Assembly (NCBI RefSeq): GCF_001270495.1
Contig: NZ_LGUR01000194.1
Coordinates: forward strand, 1 to 64,000
Length of the DNA: 64,000 nucleotides
From: Streptomyces viridochromogenes
GTDB taxonomy: Bacteria > Actinomycetota > Actinomycetes > Streptomycetales > Streptomycetaceae
Direction of reading: 5' to 3'
Positions within the stretch are counted from its first letter, which is position 1; the number at the start of each line of letters is the position of its first letter. The notes below the pieces were generated by a model. That model had not been told where the DNA came from. It made no database searches and saw nothing but the letters and a program-made list of their open reading frames with translations. The translations under genes were made by a program, and so were the position numbers. Below, in pieces: positions 50,248-58,734 of this stretch.

Positions 50248-51051
50248 GTGACAGGCTCGGAAGTCCCCCCCTCGTTCAGGCTCGCGTACGTCCCGGGAGT
50301 GACCCCCTCGAAGTGGGTGCGGATCTGGAACGAGCGCTTCCCGGACGTCCCCCTCACCCTCCACCCGGTGACCGCCGCCGAGGCGCCGGGCGCGCTCCGT
50401 GACGGTGACGCGGACGCCGGTTTCGTACGGCTGCCCGTCGACCGTACGGTCCTCAGCGCGATCCCCCTCTACACCGAGGCCACGGTCGTCGTGGTCCCCA
50501 AGGACCACGTCATCGCGGCGGTCGACGAGGTGACCACCGAGGACCTGGCCGACGAGGTCGTCTTCCACCCCCTCGACGACGTCCTCGACTGGGAGCGGCC
50601 GCCGGGGCAGCCCGCCTTCGAGCGCCCCGCCACCACCGCGGACGCCGTCGAGCTCGTCGCGGCGAACGTCGGCCTGCTCGTCGTACCCCAGTCGCTGGCC
50701 CGTCTCCACCACCGCAAGGACCTCACCTACCGGCCACTCGTGGACGCCCCCCAGTCGAGTGTCGCGCTGTCCTGGCCGGAGGAGGCGACCACCGACCTGG
50801 TCGAGGACCTCATCGGCGTCGTCCGCGGCCGCACGCTCAACAGCACCCGGGGTCGTACGACGTCCCAGGCCCCGGCCGCCAAGGAGCAGCCCAGGCGCAA
50901 GCACCCCGACGGCGGCCGCGGCTCGGGGAAGCAGCCCGGAACCGGCCGGAGTCACCGTGGGGGCTCCGGGGGCTCCGGGGGCTCAGGCGGGGCCAAGGGC
51001 GCCAAGGGTGCCAAGGGCGCCCGGCGAGGCAAGCCCCGCCGCCGGTCCTAG
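50248..51051 (+). CDS. LysR-type effector domain protein without DNA-binding domain
   Basis: 267 aa. Residues ~8-195 match the LysR substrate-binding domain (FRLAYVPGVTPSKWVRIWN, ATVVVVPKDHVIAAVDEVT, ANVGLLVVPQSLARLH), but no N-terminal helix-turn-helix is encoded. Instead, from about residue 200, it ends in a Gly/Ser/Lys/Arg-rich tail (GGAKGAKGAKGARRGKPRRR) that could contact nucleic acid. It is divergent from the DUF5997 gene, a conserved pairing. GTG start. Confidence 0.8.
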   Translation: MTGSEVPPSFRLAYVPGVTPSKWVRIWNERFPDVPLTLHPVTAAEAPGALRDGDADAGFVRLPVDRTVLSAIPLYTEATVVVVPKDHVIAAVDEVTTEDLADEVVFHPLDDVLDWERPPGQPAFERPATTADAVELVAANVGLLVVPQSLARLHHRKDLTYRPLVDAPQSSVALSWPEEATTDLVEDLIGVVRGRTLNSTRGRTTSQAPAAKEQPRRKHPDGGRGSGKQPGTGRSHRGGSGGSGGSGGAKGAKGAKGARRGKPRRRS

Positions 51052-51072
51052 CGGGCGGCGGGGCACGGCGGT

Positions 51073-53895
51073 TCAGGGGGCGTACGTCGCCTGCTCCGCC
51101 GTACGCACCACCGTCTGCCCGGCGGCCTGGCTCAGCCGACCCGCGGTGACCCACGCGTTCACGGTGGACCGCACGCGCGTGACCAGCGCGCCCTTGTTGC
51201 CGAACGGAGCCCCGGCCCAGATCTCGTCCAGCAGAGTGGTGCCGTCGGACTTCGCGGGGTTGGCGACGCCGGAGTCGGAGTTGCCGAAGACCACCCGGGG
51301 TTCGGAGCGACGGAAGTAGGCGTGGGTCGGGTCCTCGGTGCCCTCGAAGAAGGGGGCGAACTCCGTGCCCGCGAGGGTGTAGTGCAGCGGCTTGCCGCTC
51401 ACCGGGGCGAGCGAGGGCAGCAGGTCGCCGGAGAGGCCGGCGTTGCGGTACAGGCCCAGCTGAAGGTGGCTCGTGGCGGCGTTGCGGCTGACGAGATTGA
51501 CCGGGCCGTAGAACAGGGTCTGCAGCGACGGGTCGTCGATCGCCTTCTCCACGCGCAGCCGGAAGGGCATGGAGATGCGCACGGTGTCCCCACTCCGCCA
51601 TGTCCGCGACACGGTGAAGTAGCTTCCCGGCGTCGGAGTCCCGCTCACCGCACTGCCGTTGACCGTCACCCGGAACCCGGCGGTCGCCCACGACGGCACC
51701 CGCAGCCGCAGGGCGAAGGCGGCGCTGCCCCCGCCGATGGTGAGGGTGGTGCCCTGCTCCCGGGGGAAGGCGGTCGTCTGAGTGACCGTCACGCCCTTTT
51801 CGGCCCAGGTCAGTCGGGAGGGGCTGTACAGGTTGACGTACAGCGCGCTGCCGTCGGCGGCCTTGAAGTACACCGAGTCCTGGTACTTGGTGGCGCTCTC
51901 CATGCCGGTGCCCTCGCAGCAGGTGGTGCCCTGCTTGGGCGTGTAGTCGCGCACATGGCCCGGCGTCAGCCCGATGAAGTACGTGACCAGGGGCTTCTCG
52001 GCGTCCGCCTTGTCCTGCTTGGAGCCGAGGACCTGGTTGTAGAGGGCCCGCTCGTAGTAGTCCATGTACTTCGGCTGCTGCTCGTGGAAGAACAGCGTCC
52101 GGCTCAGCTTCAGCATGTTGTACGCACAGCACGTCTCGGCGGTGGTGTCGCTGATCGTTCCCGCGATCGCGTCCCGCGCCTTCCAGAACTCGGCGGTGCT
52201 GGTGCCGCCGATGCCGTACATGCGGTGCGGCACGACCATGCCCCAGAAGTTCCGGGCGGCGTCCAGGTAGCGGGCCTCGCCGGTCGCGTCGTACAGCCGT
52301 AGGTACCCGGTGAAGATCGGTATGTGCTGGTTGGCGTGCAGCCCGTCGAGGATGTCGGTGTTCGCGGCGGAGTTGTCGATGAGCCGGTCCAGGTCGAACA
52401 GCTTGGCCAGCGCGAGGTGTTCGGCCTTGCCGGTGATCGCGTGCAGATCGCAGATCGCCTCGACGATGCCGCCGAACTCGCCGCTGGAGAACAGCCCCCA
52501 CATCCGCTGCAAGGTGGCCTCGGGCAGTTTGGACAGCCGCGCGTACATCCAGTCGCACATGCCGGACGCGAGGTCGAGGGCCCGCGCGTCCTCCGTGGTG
52601 AGGTAGGCGTCCAGCACACCCCTGAGGATCTTGTGCGCGGTGTAGTACGGCGCCCAGACCTTCGTGTAGTCGCTGGCGGTCCTCGACTCCAGGTCGATGA
52701 ACTGCGTCTCCGGGTACGCCGCCAGGAACCCGGGGTGACTGGGCCCGCCCCAGGTCCGGCGCAGGGTCGCGGTGAGGCCACGGCCGGAGGCGTCCGCGAA
52801 GGTGCCGCCGGAGGTCTCGTCGAAGGCGTACGACGCCAGGTTGCCGCGGCCGGCCGGGGCGTCGGCGGCCCGGCGGCTCTGCAGGTCCGTGATCTCGGCC
52901 GCGGTCAGGGCGCGCGACCAGACGTTGAACTCGTCGTAGGCGCCCGCGAAGACGGGGTCGGTGGCGAAGTTGGAACGGCCGAGCCAGTTGTTGGTGAGAG
53001 TGCCGAGGGCGGCCGGGGTGAGGGTCATCGCCGTGTTGCGGGCCACGGCGGTGCCGTTGACGTACAGCGTGCCGGTGCCGCCCGCGATCGTGACCGCGAG
53101 GTGGCTCCACTGGTTCAGCGGCAGCGCGGCGGTGCCGTCGATGCCCTGCTCGCCGCCCGGCCCGTTGGTCGTGAGGGCGAAGCGCGGCACGCCGGCGGCG
53201 TTGCGGGCGGCCAGATACATGTACCGGGTGTTGTTGTTCCCGAAGTCGAAGACCCGCGTCCAGTTGGCGTCGTGGGTGGGCTTCACCCAGGCGGACAGGG
53301 TGATCGCGGAGGCGCCGCCGAGGACGGCGGCGGGGAGGTCGACGTACTGGTAGGACCCGCGGACGTTCTCGGCTGCGGTACCGAACTTCCCGCTCACGCT
53401 CAGTACGGCGGGATCCTTGCGCAGGGCGGCGCGCACCTCGGTCAGCGCCCCGACCATGGTGCGGATCCTGTCGATGAACACCTGCTCGCCCGTGCCGGCG
53501 TACGCCTGCGACAGCATGGTCAGGAAGTGCCCGGTGTAGTGTCCGCGCAGATTGCCGTTCGCCTCACCGTCCAGGCCCTCCCAGCCGCCGGGCGCGACCG
53601 CACCGCCGGTGGAGAGCCCGGCGTTGGCGCGGAAGACCTGCAGCAGCCGGTTGACGTCGTAGCCGCGGGCGTGGTCGAGCATCAACTGCCGCTTGTCGGC
53701 GAAGAGCCCGGGCCTGAGGGCCACGTCGTCGAGGGCGAAGGGCTGGACGGTCCAGCGGGCGGGGGTGGCGGTCACGGCCTGCGCCTCCTGGACGGCGGCC
53801 GAGGCCCGGCCGGTTGCCGTGTAGCTGATCGCGGGGGCCGCCGCGGCGAGGGCGGCGGCCTGGAGGAGGGATCGTCTGGAGAGGGGCGGTGCCAT
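51073..53895 (-). CDS. Tat-exported GH127-type glycoside hydrolase with LamG insertion
   Basis: 940 aa. The N-terminus has a twin-arginine signal (SRRSLLQAAALAAAAPA). The N-terminal GH127 part (LFADKRQLMLDHARGYDVNR) is interrupted around residues 165-330 by a LamG/concanavalin-like domain (TLSAWVKPTHDANWTRVFDF, WSHLAVTIAGGTGTLYVNGT). The (alpha/alpha)6 barrel resumes with C589-C590 in AETCCAYNML and C659-C660 in TTCCEGTG, matching the Glu-Cys and double-Cys zinc/nucleophile site of beta-L-arabinofuranosidases. The substrate is probably an arabinofuranose-containing plant glycan. The ATG at 53895 is preceded by GGAGG. Confidence 0.88.
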   Translation of the reverse strand: MAPPLSRRSLLQAAALAAAAPAISYTATGRASAAVQEAQAVTATPARWTVQPFALDDVALRPGLFADKRQLMLDHARGYDVNRLLQVFRANAGLSTGGAVAPGGWEGLDGEANGNLRGHYTGHFLTMLSQAYAGTGEQVFIDRIRTMVGALTEVRAALRKDPAVLSVSGKFGTAAENVRGSYQYVDLPAAVLGGASAITLSAWVKPTHDANWTRVFDFGNNNTRYMYLAARNAAGVPRFALTTNGPGGEQGIDGTAALPLNQWSHLAVTIAGGTGTLYVNGTAVARNTAMTLTPAALGTLTNNWLGRSNFATDPVFAGAYDEFNVWSRALTAAEITDLQSRRAADAPAGRGNLASYAFDETSGGTFADASGRGLTATLRRTWGGPSHPGFLAAYPETQFIDLESRTASDYTKVWAPYYTAHKILRGVLDAYLTTEDARALDLASGMCDWMYARLSKLPEATLQRMWGLFSSGEFGGIVEAICDLHAITGKAEHLALAKLFDLDRLIDNSAANTDILDGLHANQHIPIFTGYLRLYDATGEARYLDAARNFWGMVVPHRMYGIGGTSTAEFWKARDAIAGTISDTTAETCCAYNMLKLSRTLFFHEQQPKYMDYYERALYNQVLGSKQDKADAEKPLVTYFIGLTPGHVRDYTPKQGTTCCEGTGMESATKYQDSVYFKAADGSALYVNLYSPSRLTWAEKGVTVTQTTAFPREQGTTLTIGGGSAAFALRLRVPSWATAGFRVTVNGSAVSGTPTPGSYFTVSRTWRSGDTVRISMPFRLRVEKAIDDPSLQTLFYGPVNLVSRNAATSHLQLGLYRNAGLSGDLLPSLAPVSGKPLHYTLAGTEFAPFFEGTEDPTHAYFRRSEPRVVFGNSDSGVANPAKSDGTTLLDEIWAGAPFGNKGALVTRVRSTVNAWVTAGRLSQAAGQTVVRTAEQATYAP

Positions 53896-54061
53896 GGGTG
53901 CCTCCACGTGGGGGGTCGCATGTTCGGTATAGCGAACGACGTACGGACAGTCGACCAGACGATAGGGAGGGGGCGGGCAGGGGTCAACGGGTCTGGAGGG
54001 TTTAAGTTCAGGCCGATTCCGGTGAGGGCTCCGGCCGTTCGGCCCGTCGACGGATCAGGGG

Positions 54062-54748
54062 CTAACTCGTCCGGCACAGCCAGTCGTAGGCCGCGCGGGC
54101 CGAGAACTCTCCCTGGCCGCCTCGCAGCAGCAGCCCGGCCGTCGCGAACTCCGGGGCATCGGCCTGTGCGGCCACGTACGGGATCGCTATGCAGCGCATG
54201 CCGGCCGCGTGCGCCGCGGCGGCGCCGGGGGCCGCGTCCTCCATGACCACGCAGTCGCCGGGTGCGACGCCCAGTCGGCGGGCCGCCTCCAGGAAGACGT
54301 CGGGGGCGGGCTTGCCGCGCTCGACCTCGTCGGCCGAGACGACCGTGCGCAGATGGGCGTCCAGGCCCGTGCCGGCCAGGATCTCCGTGATGGCCTCCAG
54401 CGACGACCCCGACGCCACGGCCATCGGAACGCCCTCGGCTGCCAGCAGCTCCACGAATCCGCGCATCTCGGGGTACGCGCGCGTGGCGGTGCGGGCGAGG
54501 TCCAGATAGCGGCGGTTCTTGGCGGCGAGCAACTCCTCGACGGAGGGCCGAAGGCCGTACTCCCGCTTCCAGAGCGTGACCGTCTCCAGTGTGCTGATGC
54601 CGACGTAGCGCTCGTGGTCGGACCAGGTGAAGTCGGGAACCCCGTGCTCGGCCAGGAGGTGACGCCCGGCCTCGTAGTAGGTGGGCTCGCTGTCCACGAG
54701 TGTTCCGTCGAGATCGAAGATGACCGAAGTGTTCCTGAGGCCGCTCAT
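54062..54748 (-). CDS. HAD hydrolase, beta-phosphoglucomutase/phosphatase-like
   Basis: 228 aa. The four HAD motifs are visible: DLDGT (D12 nucleophile, D14), VASGSS, the Lys in RGKPAPD, and VMEDAAPG. A helical cap lies between motifs 1 and 2. This subgroup dephosphorylates or interconverts sugar phosphates. The exact substrate is unknown. It lies 20 bp after the Lrp-type gene on the same strand, so they may be cotranscribed. Confidence 0.88.
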   Translation of the reverse strand: MSGLRNTSVIFDLDGTLVDSEPTYYEAGRHLLAEHGVPDFTWSDHERYVGISTLETVTLWKREYGLRPSVEELLAAKNRRYLDLARTATRAYPEMRGFVELLAAEGVPMAVASGSSLEAITEILAGTGLDAHLRTVVSADEVERGKPAPDVFLEAARRLGVAPGDCVVMEDAAPGAAAAHAAGMRCIAIPYVAAQADAPEFATAGLLLRGGQGEFSARAAYDWLCRTS

Positions 54749-54767
54749 GACCTCAGCATGTCAAAGG

Positions 54768-55247
54768 TCATTTCGGGGCCGCAGCCCGCCCGATCGACTC
54801 CACGAGCGGCAGTAGTCGGTGCGGCACGCGCTCACGCAGGGCCACCTCGGTGCGGGTACGGACCACGCCGGGCAGGCTGATCAGCTTCTGGATCACGTCC
54901 TCCAGGTGGGCGTTGTCGCGTGCCACCACCCGGGTCAGCAGGTCCCCGCCGCCCGTGATCGAGAAGGCCTCGACGATCTCCGGTACGGCGGCGAGCTCGT
55001 CGCCCACGTCGTCCAGATGCCCCTGGGTGACCTCGATGTGCACGAACGCCAGCACCGGGTGGCCGAGGGCGGCGGGTGACAGCATCGGCCCCGTGCCGGT
55101 GATCACGCCGTCCCGCTCCAGCCGGTCCAGCCGGGCCTGCAACGTGCCGCGCGCCACGCCGAGGATGCGGGCGTACTCGCGCACGCTGGTACGGGGCTGC
55201 TCCAGCAGCAGCCGCAGGATGCGGGTGTCGAGCTCGTCCACGGCCAT
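54768..55247 (-). CDS. Lrp/AsnC-family transcriptional regulator
   Basis: 159 aa, the usual length. It comprises a winged HTH (LDTRILRLLLEQPRTSVREY, VARGTLQARLDRLERDGVI) and a RAM/AsnC ligand domain (VEAFSITGGGDLLTRVVARD). ATG 55247 is chosen over an in-frame GTG nine bases earlier because AAGG lies at suitable distance. It is divergent from the FUSC-type transporter and could control it. Confidence 0.9.
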   Translation of the reverse strand: MAVDELDTRILRLLLEQPRTSVREYARILGVARGTLQARLDRLERDGVITGTGPMLSPAALGHPVLAFVHIEVTQGHLDDVGDELAAVPEIVEAFSITGGGDLLTRVVARDNAHLEDVIQKLISLPGVVRTRTEVALRERVPHRLLPLVESIGRAAAPK

Positions 55248-55381
55248 GGCGTCCACCTTCCCTCACCCCTCGTCCGTCATGGTCCGTTGGCCCGCCGATG
55301 GACGTAAAGGGGCTGCCATTTCTATACCAACGGCTCAGCATTCTAGGTGGCGCTTGAGCCAGGTTGCCTCTTGATGCTGCA

Positions 55382-55456
55382 ATGAACCCGTCGATGGCGC
55401 TGCGGACCCCGCGGCGCCTTTTTCATGCCGGTGCGGAGGGGCGGAAACAGTGCTGA
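55382..55456 (+). other. possible 24-codon leader ORF before the FUSC gene
   Basis: ATG to TGA reading MNPSMALRTPRRLFHAGAEG then RKQC. It covers the terminator hairpin (55396-55423) and overlaps the FUSC GTG by 7 bp. Its ribosome site is weak. It would suit a translation-linked attenuator but has no run of a single regulatory codon. Speculative. Confidence 0.25.
55396..55423 (+). terminator. intrinsic terminator/attenuator in the FUSC leader
   Basis: Stem GGCGCTGCGG (55396-55405) with CCGCGGCGCC (55409-55418), 9 of 10 paired, a 3-nt loop and a TTTTT run (55419-55423). It lies only 27 bp before the FUSC start, so transcripts reaching the gene must read through it. No plus-strand gene precedes it, so it is not a terminator for something else. 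Confidence 0.6.
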
Positions 55457-56940
55457 AGAGGGTGTTCGCGGCGTCGGACCCGGGGCGGGCGCGGTTGCGC
55501 TTCGCCGTGCGGGCCGTCCTCGGCATCGGGCTCGCGGTCGTGGTCTGCGCACTGGCCGGACACTCCCTCGTCGGTGCCGTCACCGGCGGGCTCGCCGCGC
55601 TGCTCGCCCTGTTCACCGTCACCGACGCCACCGTCCGCGGGCAGATGGTCACCACCGCGCTGCTGCCGCTCGTCGGCCTCCCCGTCCTCGCGGCGGCGGC
55701 CGAGCTGCACGACTACCCGGTCGCCCGCGACCTCACCTTCCTCGCCGTCGTCGGCGCCGGCGTGTACGCCCGCCGCTGGGGGCCGCGCGGGCACAGCCTC
55801 GGTGTGTTCGCGTTCATGACCTTCTTCGTGGCGCAGTTCCTCCGGGCGACCCCGGGGCAGCTGCCCGAGCTCTACGCCGCCGTACTGCTGTCCCTGCTCA
55901 CCGCGGCCGCGGTGCGCTTCGGGCTGTGGTGCTACGAACGCCGCCTGCCCCCGGCGCCCGTGCCCGCACCGCCGGGCGGCAGCGGCCTGGCCCGCGTGAC
56001 CACGCGCCAGGCCATTCAGGCCACCGCCGGCGCGGGCTTCGCCCTCGTCGTGGGCCAACTGGTGTCCGGACAGCGCTGGTACTGGGCCGTCGGCGCCACC
56101 TGGTGGATCTTCGTCAACACCACCTCGCGCGGGGAGACCCTGGTCCGCGGCTTCCGCCGGGTCCTCGGCACGGTGATCGGCATCGGCCTCGGCCTGCTCG
56201 TCGCCGTCCCGCTGCACGGCGCGGCGGTCCCCACGGCCGCGCTCCTCGCCGTCTGCGTCTTCGGCGTCTTCTACACGGCCGCCGTCTCCTACACCTGGAT
56301 GATGCTCTGCGTCACGGTGCTCGCCGAGCTCCTCTACGGCCTCCTGGGCGTCCTCGATCCCGCCCTGCTGGCGCTGCGGCTCGCCGAGACCGGCGTCGGG
56401 GCGCTCGGCGCCGTGCTGGCCGTGCTGTTCGTGCTGCCCGTCACCACCCACGCCGTCACCGACGCCTGGATCCAGCGGGCCCTGCGCTGTGTCCACGCGG
56501 CCACCGCCGAGGCCGCCGCACGCCTCGCCGGTGACGAGAGCGCCGACCCGGCCTCGCGGGTGGCCGAACTGGAACAGCTGCTCGGCCGGGTACGGCTCGC
56601 GGTCGCCCCGCTGGTGCACCCGCTGAACCCGATGCCGGCCCGCAAGCGCCGCGCCCGCCACGTCCTGGCCCTGCTGGACGACTGCGCCCGCGAGACCCGC
56701 GGCCTGGTCGCCGTCGCCGCCGACCCGGTGGCCTCGCACGACGCCCGCCTGGCCGCCGCCTGCTGGCGCGTCGAGGCCGCGGTCGAGGCGCTCACCGGTG
56801 GCGCGGACGTCACCGCGCCCACCGTACGTCCGACGGAGTCCGACCCCGCGCTGGCCCATCTGCACGACCTGGAGCGGGCTCTCGCAGAACTCGCCCAGCC
56901 GCTGCGCGCACCGTCCGGGTCGCCGCTCGTCGGCGCCTGA
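55450..56940 (+). CDS. FUSC family membrane transporter (aromatic acid exporter-like)
   Basis: 496 aa. Two blocks of membrane helices (AVLGIGLAVVVCALAGHSLV, ATAGAGFALVVGQLVSGQRW with YYWAVGATWW-like FUSC core) and soluble helical regions after each are typical of FUSC/PET proteins. Relatives export aromatic carboxylates or similar compounds. GTG start with GGAGGGG upstream. Divergent from an Lrp-type regulator and preceded by a terminator-like hairpin. Confidence 0.85.
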   Translation: MLKRVFAASDPGRARLRFAVRAVLGIGLAVVVCALAGHSLVGAVTGGLAALLALFTVTDATVRGQMVTTALLPLVGLPVLAAAAELHDYPVARDLTFLAVVGAGVYARRWGPRGHSLGVFAFMTFFVAQFLRATPGQLPELYAAVLLSLLTAAAVRFGLWCYERRLPPAPVPAPPGGSGLARVTTRQAIQATAGAGFALVVGQLVSGQRWYWAVGATWWIFVNTTSRGETLVRGFRRVLGTVIGIGLGLLVAVPLHGAAVPTAALLAVCVFGVFYTAAVSYTWMMLCVTVLAELLYGLLGVLDPALLALRLAETGVGALGAVLAVLFVLPVTTHAVTDAWIQRALRCVHAATAEAAARLAGDESADPASRVAELEQLLGRVRLAVAPLVHPLNPMPARKRRARHVLALLDDCARETRGLVAVAADPVASHDARLAAACWRVEAAVEALTGGADVTAPTVRPTESDPALAHLHDLERALAELAQPLRAPSGSPLVGA

Positions 56941-56951
56941 CCCCGCCGGTC

Positions 56952-56983
56952 GGAACGGCCCCTCGGGCCGTCCGGTCGCTTTT
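56952..56983 (+). terminator. terminator after the FUSC gene
   Basis: An imperfect GC-rich stem (ACGGCCC with GGGCCGT) is followed within 10 bases by a short T-run, just after the FUSC stop. Confidence 0.5.
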
Positions 56984-57318
56984 GTCGGCCACCTGGAGGG
57001 TGGATCAGGCCATCCGGCGGGTAATTCCGCCTCCATCGGCCCCACTCGCCCGCGAGCCGCGCGGGAGCGGCCCGCGGGCGGGCCCTCAGGGGCAGTACTG
57101 TCCGGGCGGCCGGGCTCCAGGGCCCCGCCCACGCTGAAGGACGGCCCGCGACTCCCCGTGCGGCACGACTGGCCGCCGTACACGCTCCGTCGCGCCGCCG
57201 CCGTGCGGCCGGGGCGGATCCTCGCGGATCGTGTCGCCGGTCTCGGGCGGCGCGCCACGCCCGTCGTCCGTCGCAGCCGCGAGACGGGGGAGCGGCGTCC
57301 CGCCGGCGCACGTCACCC
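56984..57318. other. intergenic region, no gene seen
   Basis: About 330 bp of GC-rich sequence between the FUSC terminator and the palindromic element. Open frames here show no family features or ribosome sites. Confidence 0.5.
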
Positions 57319-57487
57319 CTAGGGCCTGTATTGAGTTGCTCCGTGGAGGAAGGAGCGGCGTTCGGTGCGTGCTCTCGGCGTGCCGGACGAATGTCCTCGT
57401 AGCGGAGCTACTAGGGCATTTGGCCGGTGCGGCGAGAGTGCGTGCCGGGCGTCGCGACGCCGCGGAGCAACTCAATACAGGCCCTAG
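57319..57487. mobile_element. 169-bp MITE-like palindromic element
   Basis: Perfect 25-bp terminal inverted repeats (57319-57343 and 57463-57487) beginning CTAGGGCCTGTATTGAGTTG. The inside is also an imperfect palindrome down to a central GTAGC-GGA-GCTAC hairpin. CTAG at both ends could be a 4-bp target duplication. It encodes nothing. It could be mobilised by a transposase that recognises such ends, none of which is in the window. Confidence 0.75.
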
Positions 57488-57614
57488 GTCAGGGCGGCCC
57501 GCGCGAGGGCGGCACGCGACCCCACACGCCGACGACTCGGCACCCTTGGTCTAGACCGATCATGATCCGCTGCTACCGTCACCCCGAACGGCACCCGACC
57601 GAAAGGGGACAGCG

Positions 57615-58667
57615 GTGACAGACGGTGGCAGGCGGGCGGCACGGGCCTACATCGGGTCGTTCACGGCGGCCGGCGGACCCGGGATCGTGGCGGCGTCCGT
57701 GGCCGCGAACAGCGGCGCGCTGACCGTCCTCGGAGGCACGGGCGACGTGCCCGATCCCGCGTACCTGGCCCTGTCGCCCGGCGGCGACACGCTCTACGCG
57801 GTCAGTGAGACGGCCGAGGGCGCGGTGGCCGCGTACCGCGTGACCGGGGGCAAACCGGAGCTCATCGGATCACCGGTACCGGTGGGCGCCGGCGGACCCA
57901 CGCACCTCAGCCTCTTCGCCGGGCACGTCCTGACCGCCAACTACGGCTCCGGCAGTGTCACCGCCGTGCCCGTCCGCCCCGACGGCAGCCTCGCGGGCGC
58001 TCCGTCCGCCGTCCTCCAGCACACCGGCTCGGGCCCGCACACGCCACGCCAGCAGGGCCCGCACGCCCACCAGGTGCAGCCCGCCCCGAGCGGCCGCTGG
58101 GCGGTCAGCGTCGACCTGGGTACCGACTCGCTGCGGGTGTGCACGCTGACCGACGGCACCCTCGACGTCCACCGGGAGATCGCCCTGCGGCCCGGCTCGG
58201 GACCCCGCCACCTGGCCTTCCACCCGCACCGCCCCTACGCGTACGTCGTCAACGAACTCACCCCCACCGTCACCGTCTGCCACTGGGACACCGACGACGG
58301 CACGCTGAAGCCGCTGGCGGAGGTGCCCGTACTGGCGGGTGCGCCGGCCGACGACGCCTATCCCTCGGGGATCGTCGCCTCGCCCGACGGCCGCTTCGTG
58401 TGGACCGCGACGCGCGGCGAGGACGTGCTGTCGACGTTCGCCGTCGAGGGCGAGGAACTGCGGCTGACCGGAACGGTCACCTGCGCCGGACACTGGCCGC
58501 GCGCGCTCACCGAGGCGGGCGGCTTCCTGTACGTCGCGAACGAGCGCTCCGGGGACGTCTCCTGGTTCGCCGTGGACCCGGACACGGGACTCCCGCGCTA
58601 CGAGGGCTCGATCGAGGTGCCCGCGGCGTCCTGCGTGGTCATCGGCCCGGAGGCCGGCGGGGCCTGA
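57615..58667 (+). CDS. lactonase family beta-propeller (6-phosphogluconolactonase-like)
   Basis: 350 aa. A seven-bladed propeller of the bacterial lactonase family: YIGSFTAAGGPGIVAASVA, PTHLSLFAGHVLTANYGSGS, GPHAHQVQPAPSGRWAVSVD, DAYPSGIVASPDGRFVW and VANERSGDVSWFAVDPDTG. Active members hydrolyse 6-phosphogluconolactone or related lactones; the GPHAHQ segment matches the conserved His patch. AAAGGGGA precedes the GTG start. No signal peptide, so cytoplasmic. Confidence 0.85.
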   Translation: MTDGGRRAARAYIGSFTAAGGPGIVAASVAANSGALTVLGGTGDVPDPAYLALSPGGDTLYAVSETAEGAVAAYRVTGGKPELIGSPVPVGAGGPTHLSLFAGHVLTANYGSGSVTAVPVRPDGSLAGAPSAVLQHTGSGPHTPRQQGPHAHQVQPAPSGRWAVSVDLGTDSLRVCTLTDGTLDVHREIALRPGSGPRHLAFHPHRPYAYVVNELTPTVTVCHWDTDDGTLKPLAEVPVLAGAPADDAYPSGIVASPDGRFVWTATRGEDVLSTFAVEGEELRLTGTVTCAGHWPRALTEAGGFLYVANERSGDVSWFAVDPDTGLPRYEGSIEVPAASCVVIGPEAGGA

Positions 58668-58671
58668 CCGC

Positions 58672-58715
58672 ACGCCGAAGGGCCCGCTCCCGGCTGAGGA
58701 GGGGCCCTTCGGCGT
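58672..58715. terminator. bidirectional terminator
   Basis: A perfect 14-bp stem, ACGCCGAAGGGCCC (58672-58685) and its complement (58702-58715), between the convergent lactonase and CbiX-like genes. Confidence 0.8.
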
Positions 58716-58734
58716 TACGGCTGTGCGGTGCGCG

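Noticed and set aside
56798..57322. A 174-codon plus-strand frame after the FUSC gene
   Set aside because: It overlaps the FUSC 3' end in another frame and has no family features or ribosome site.
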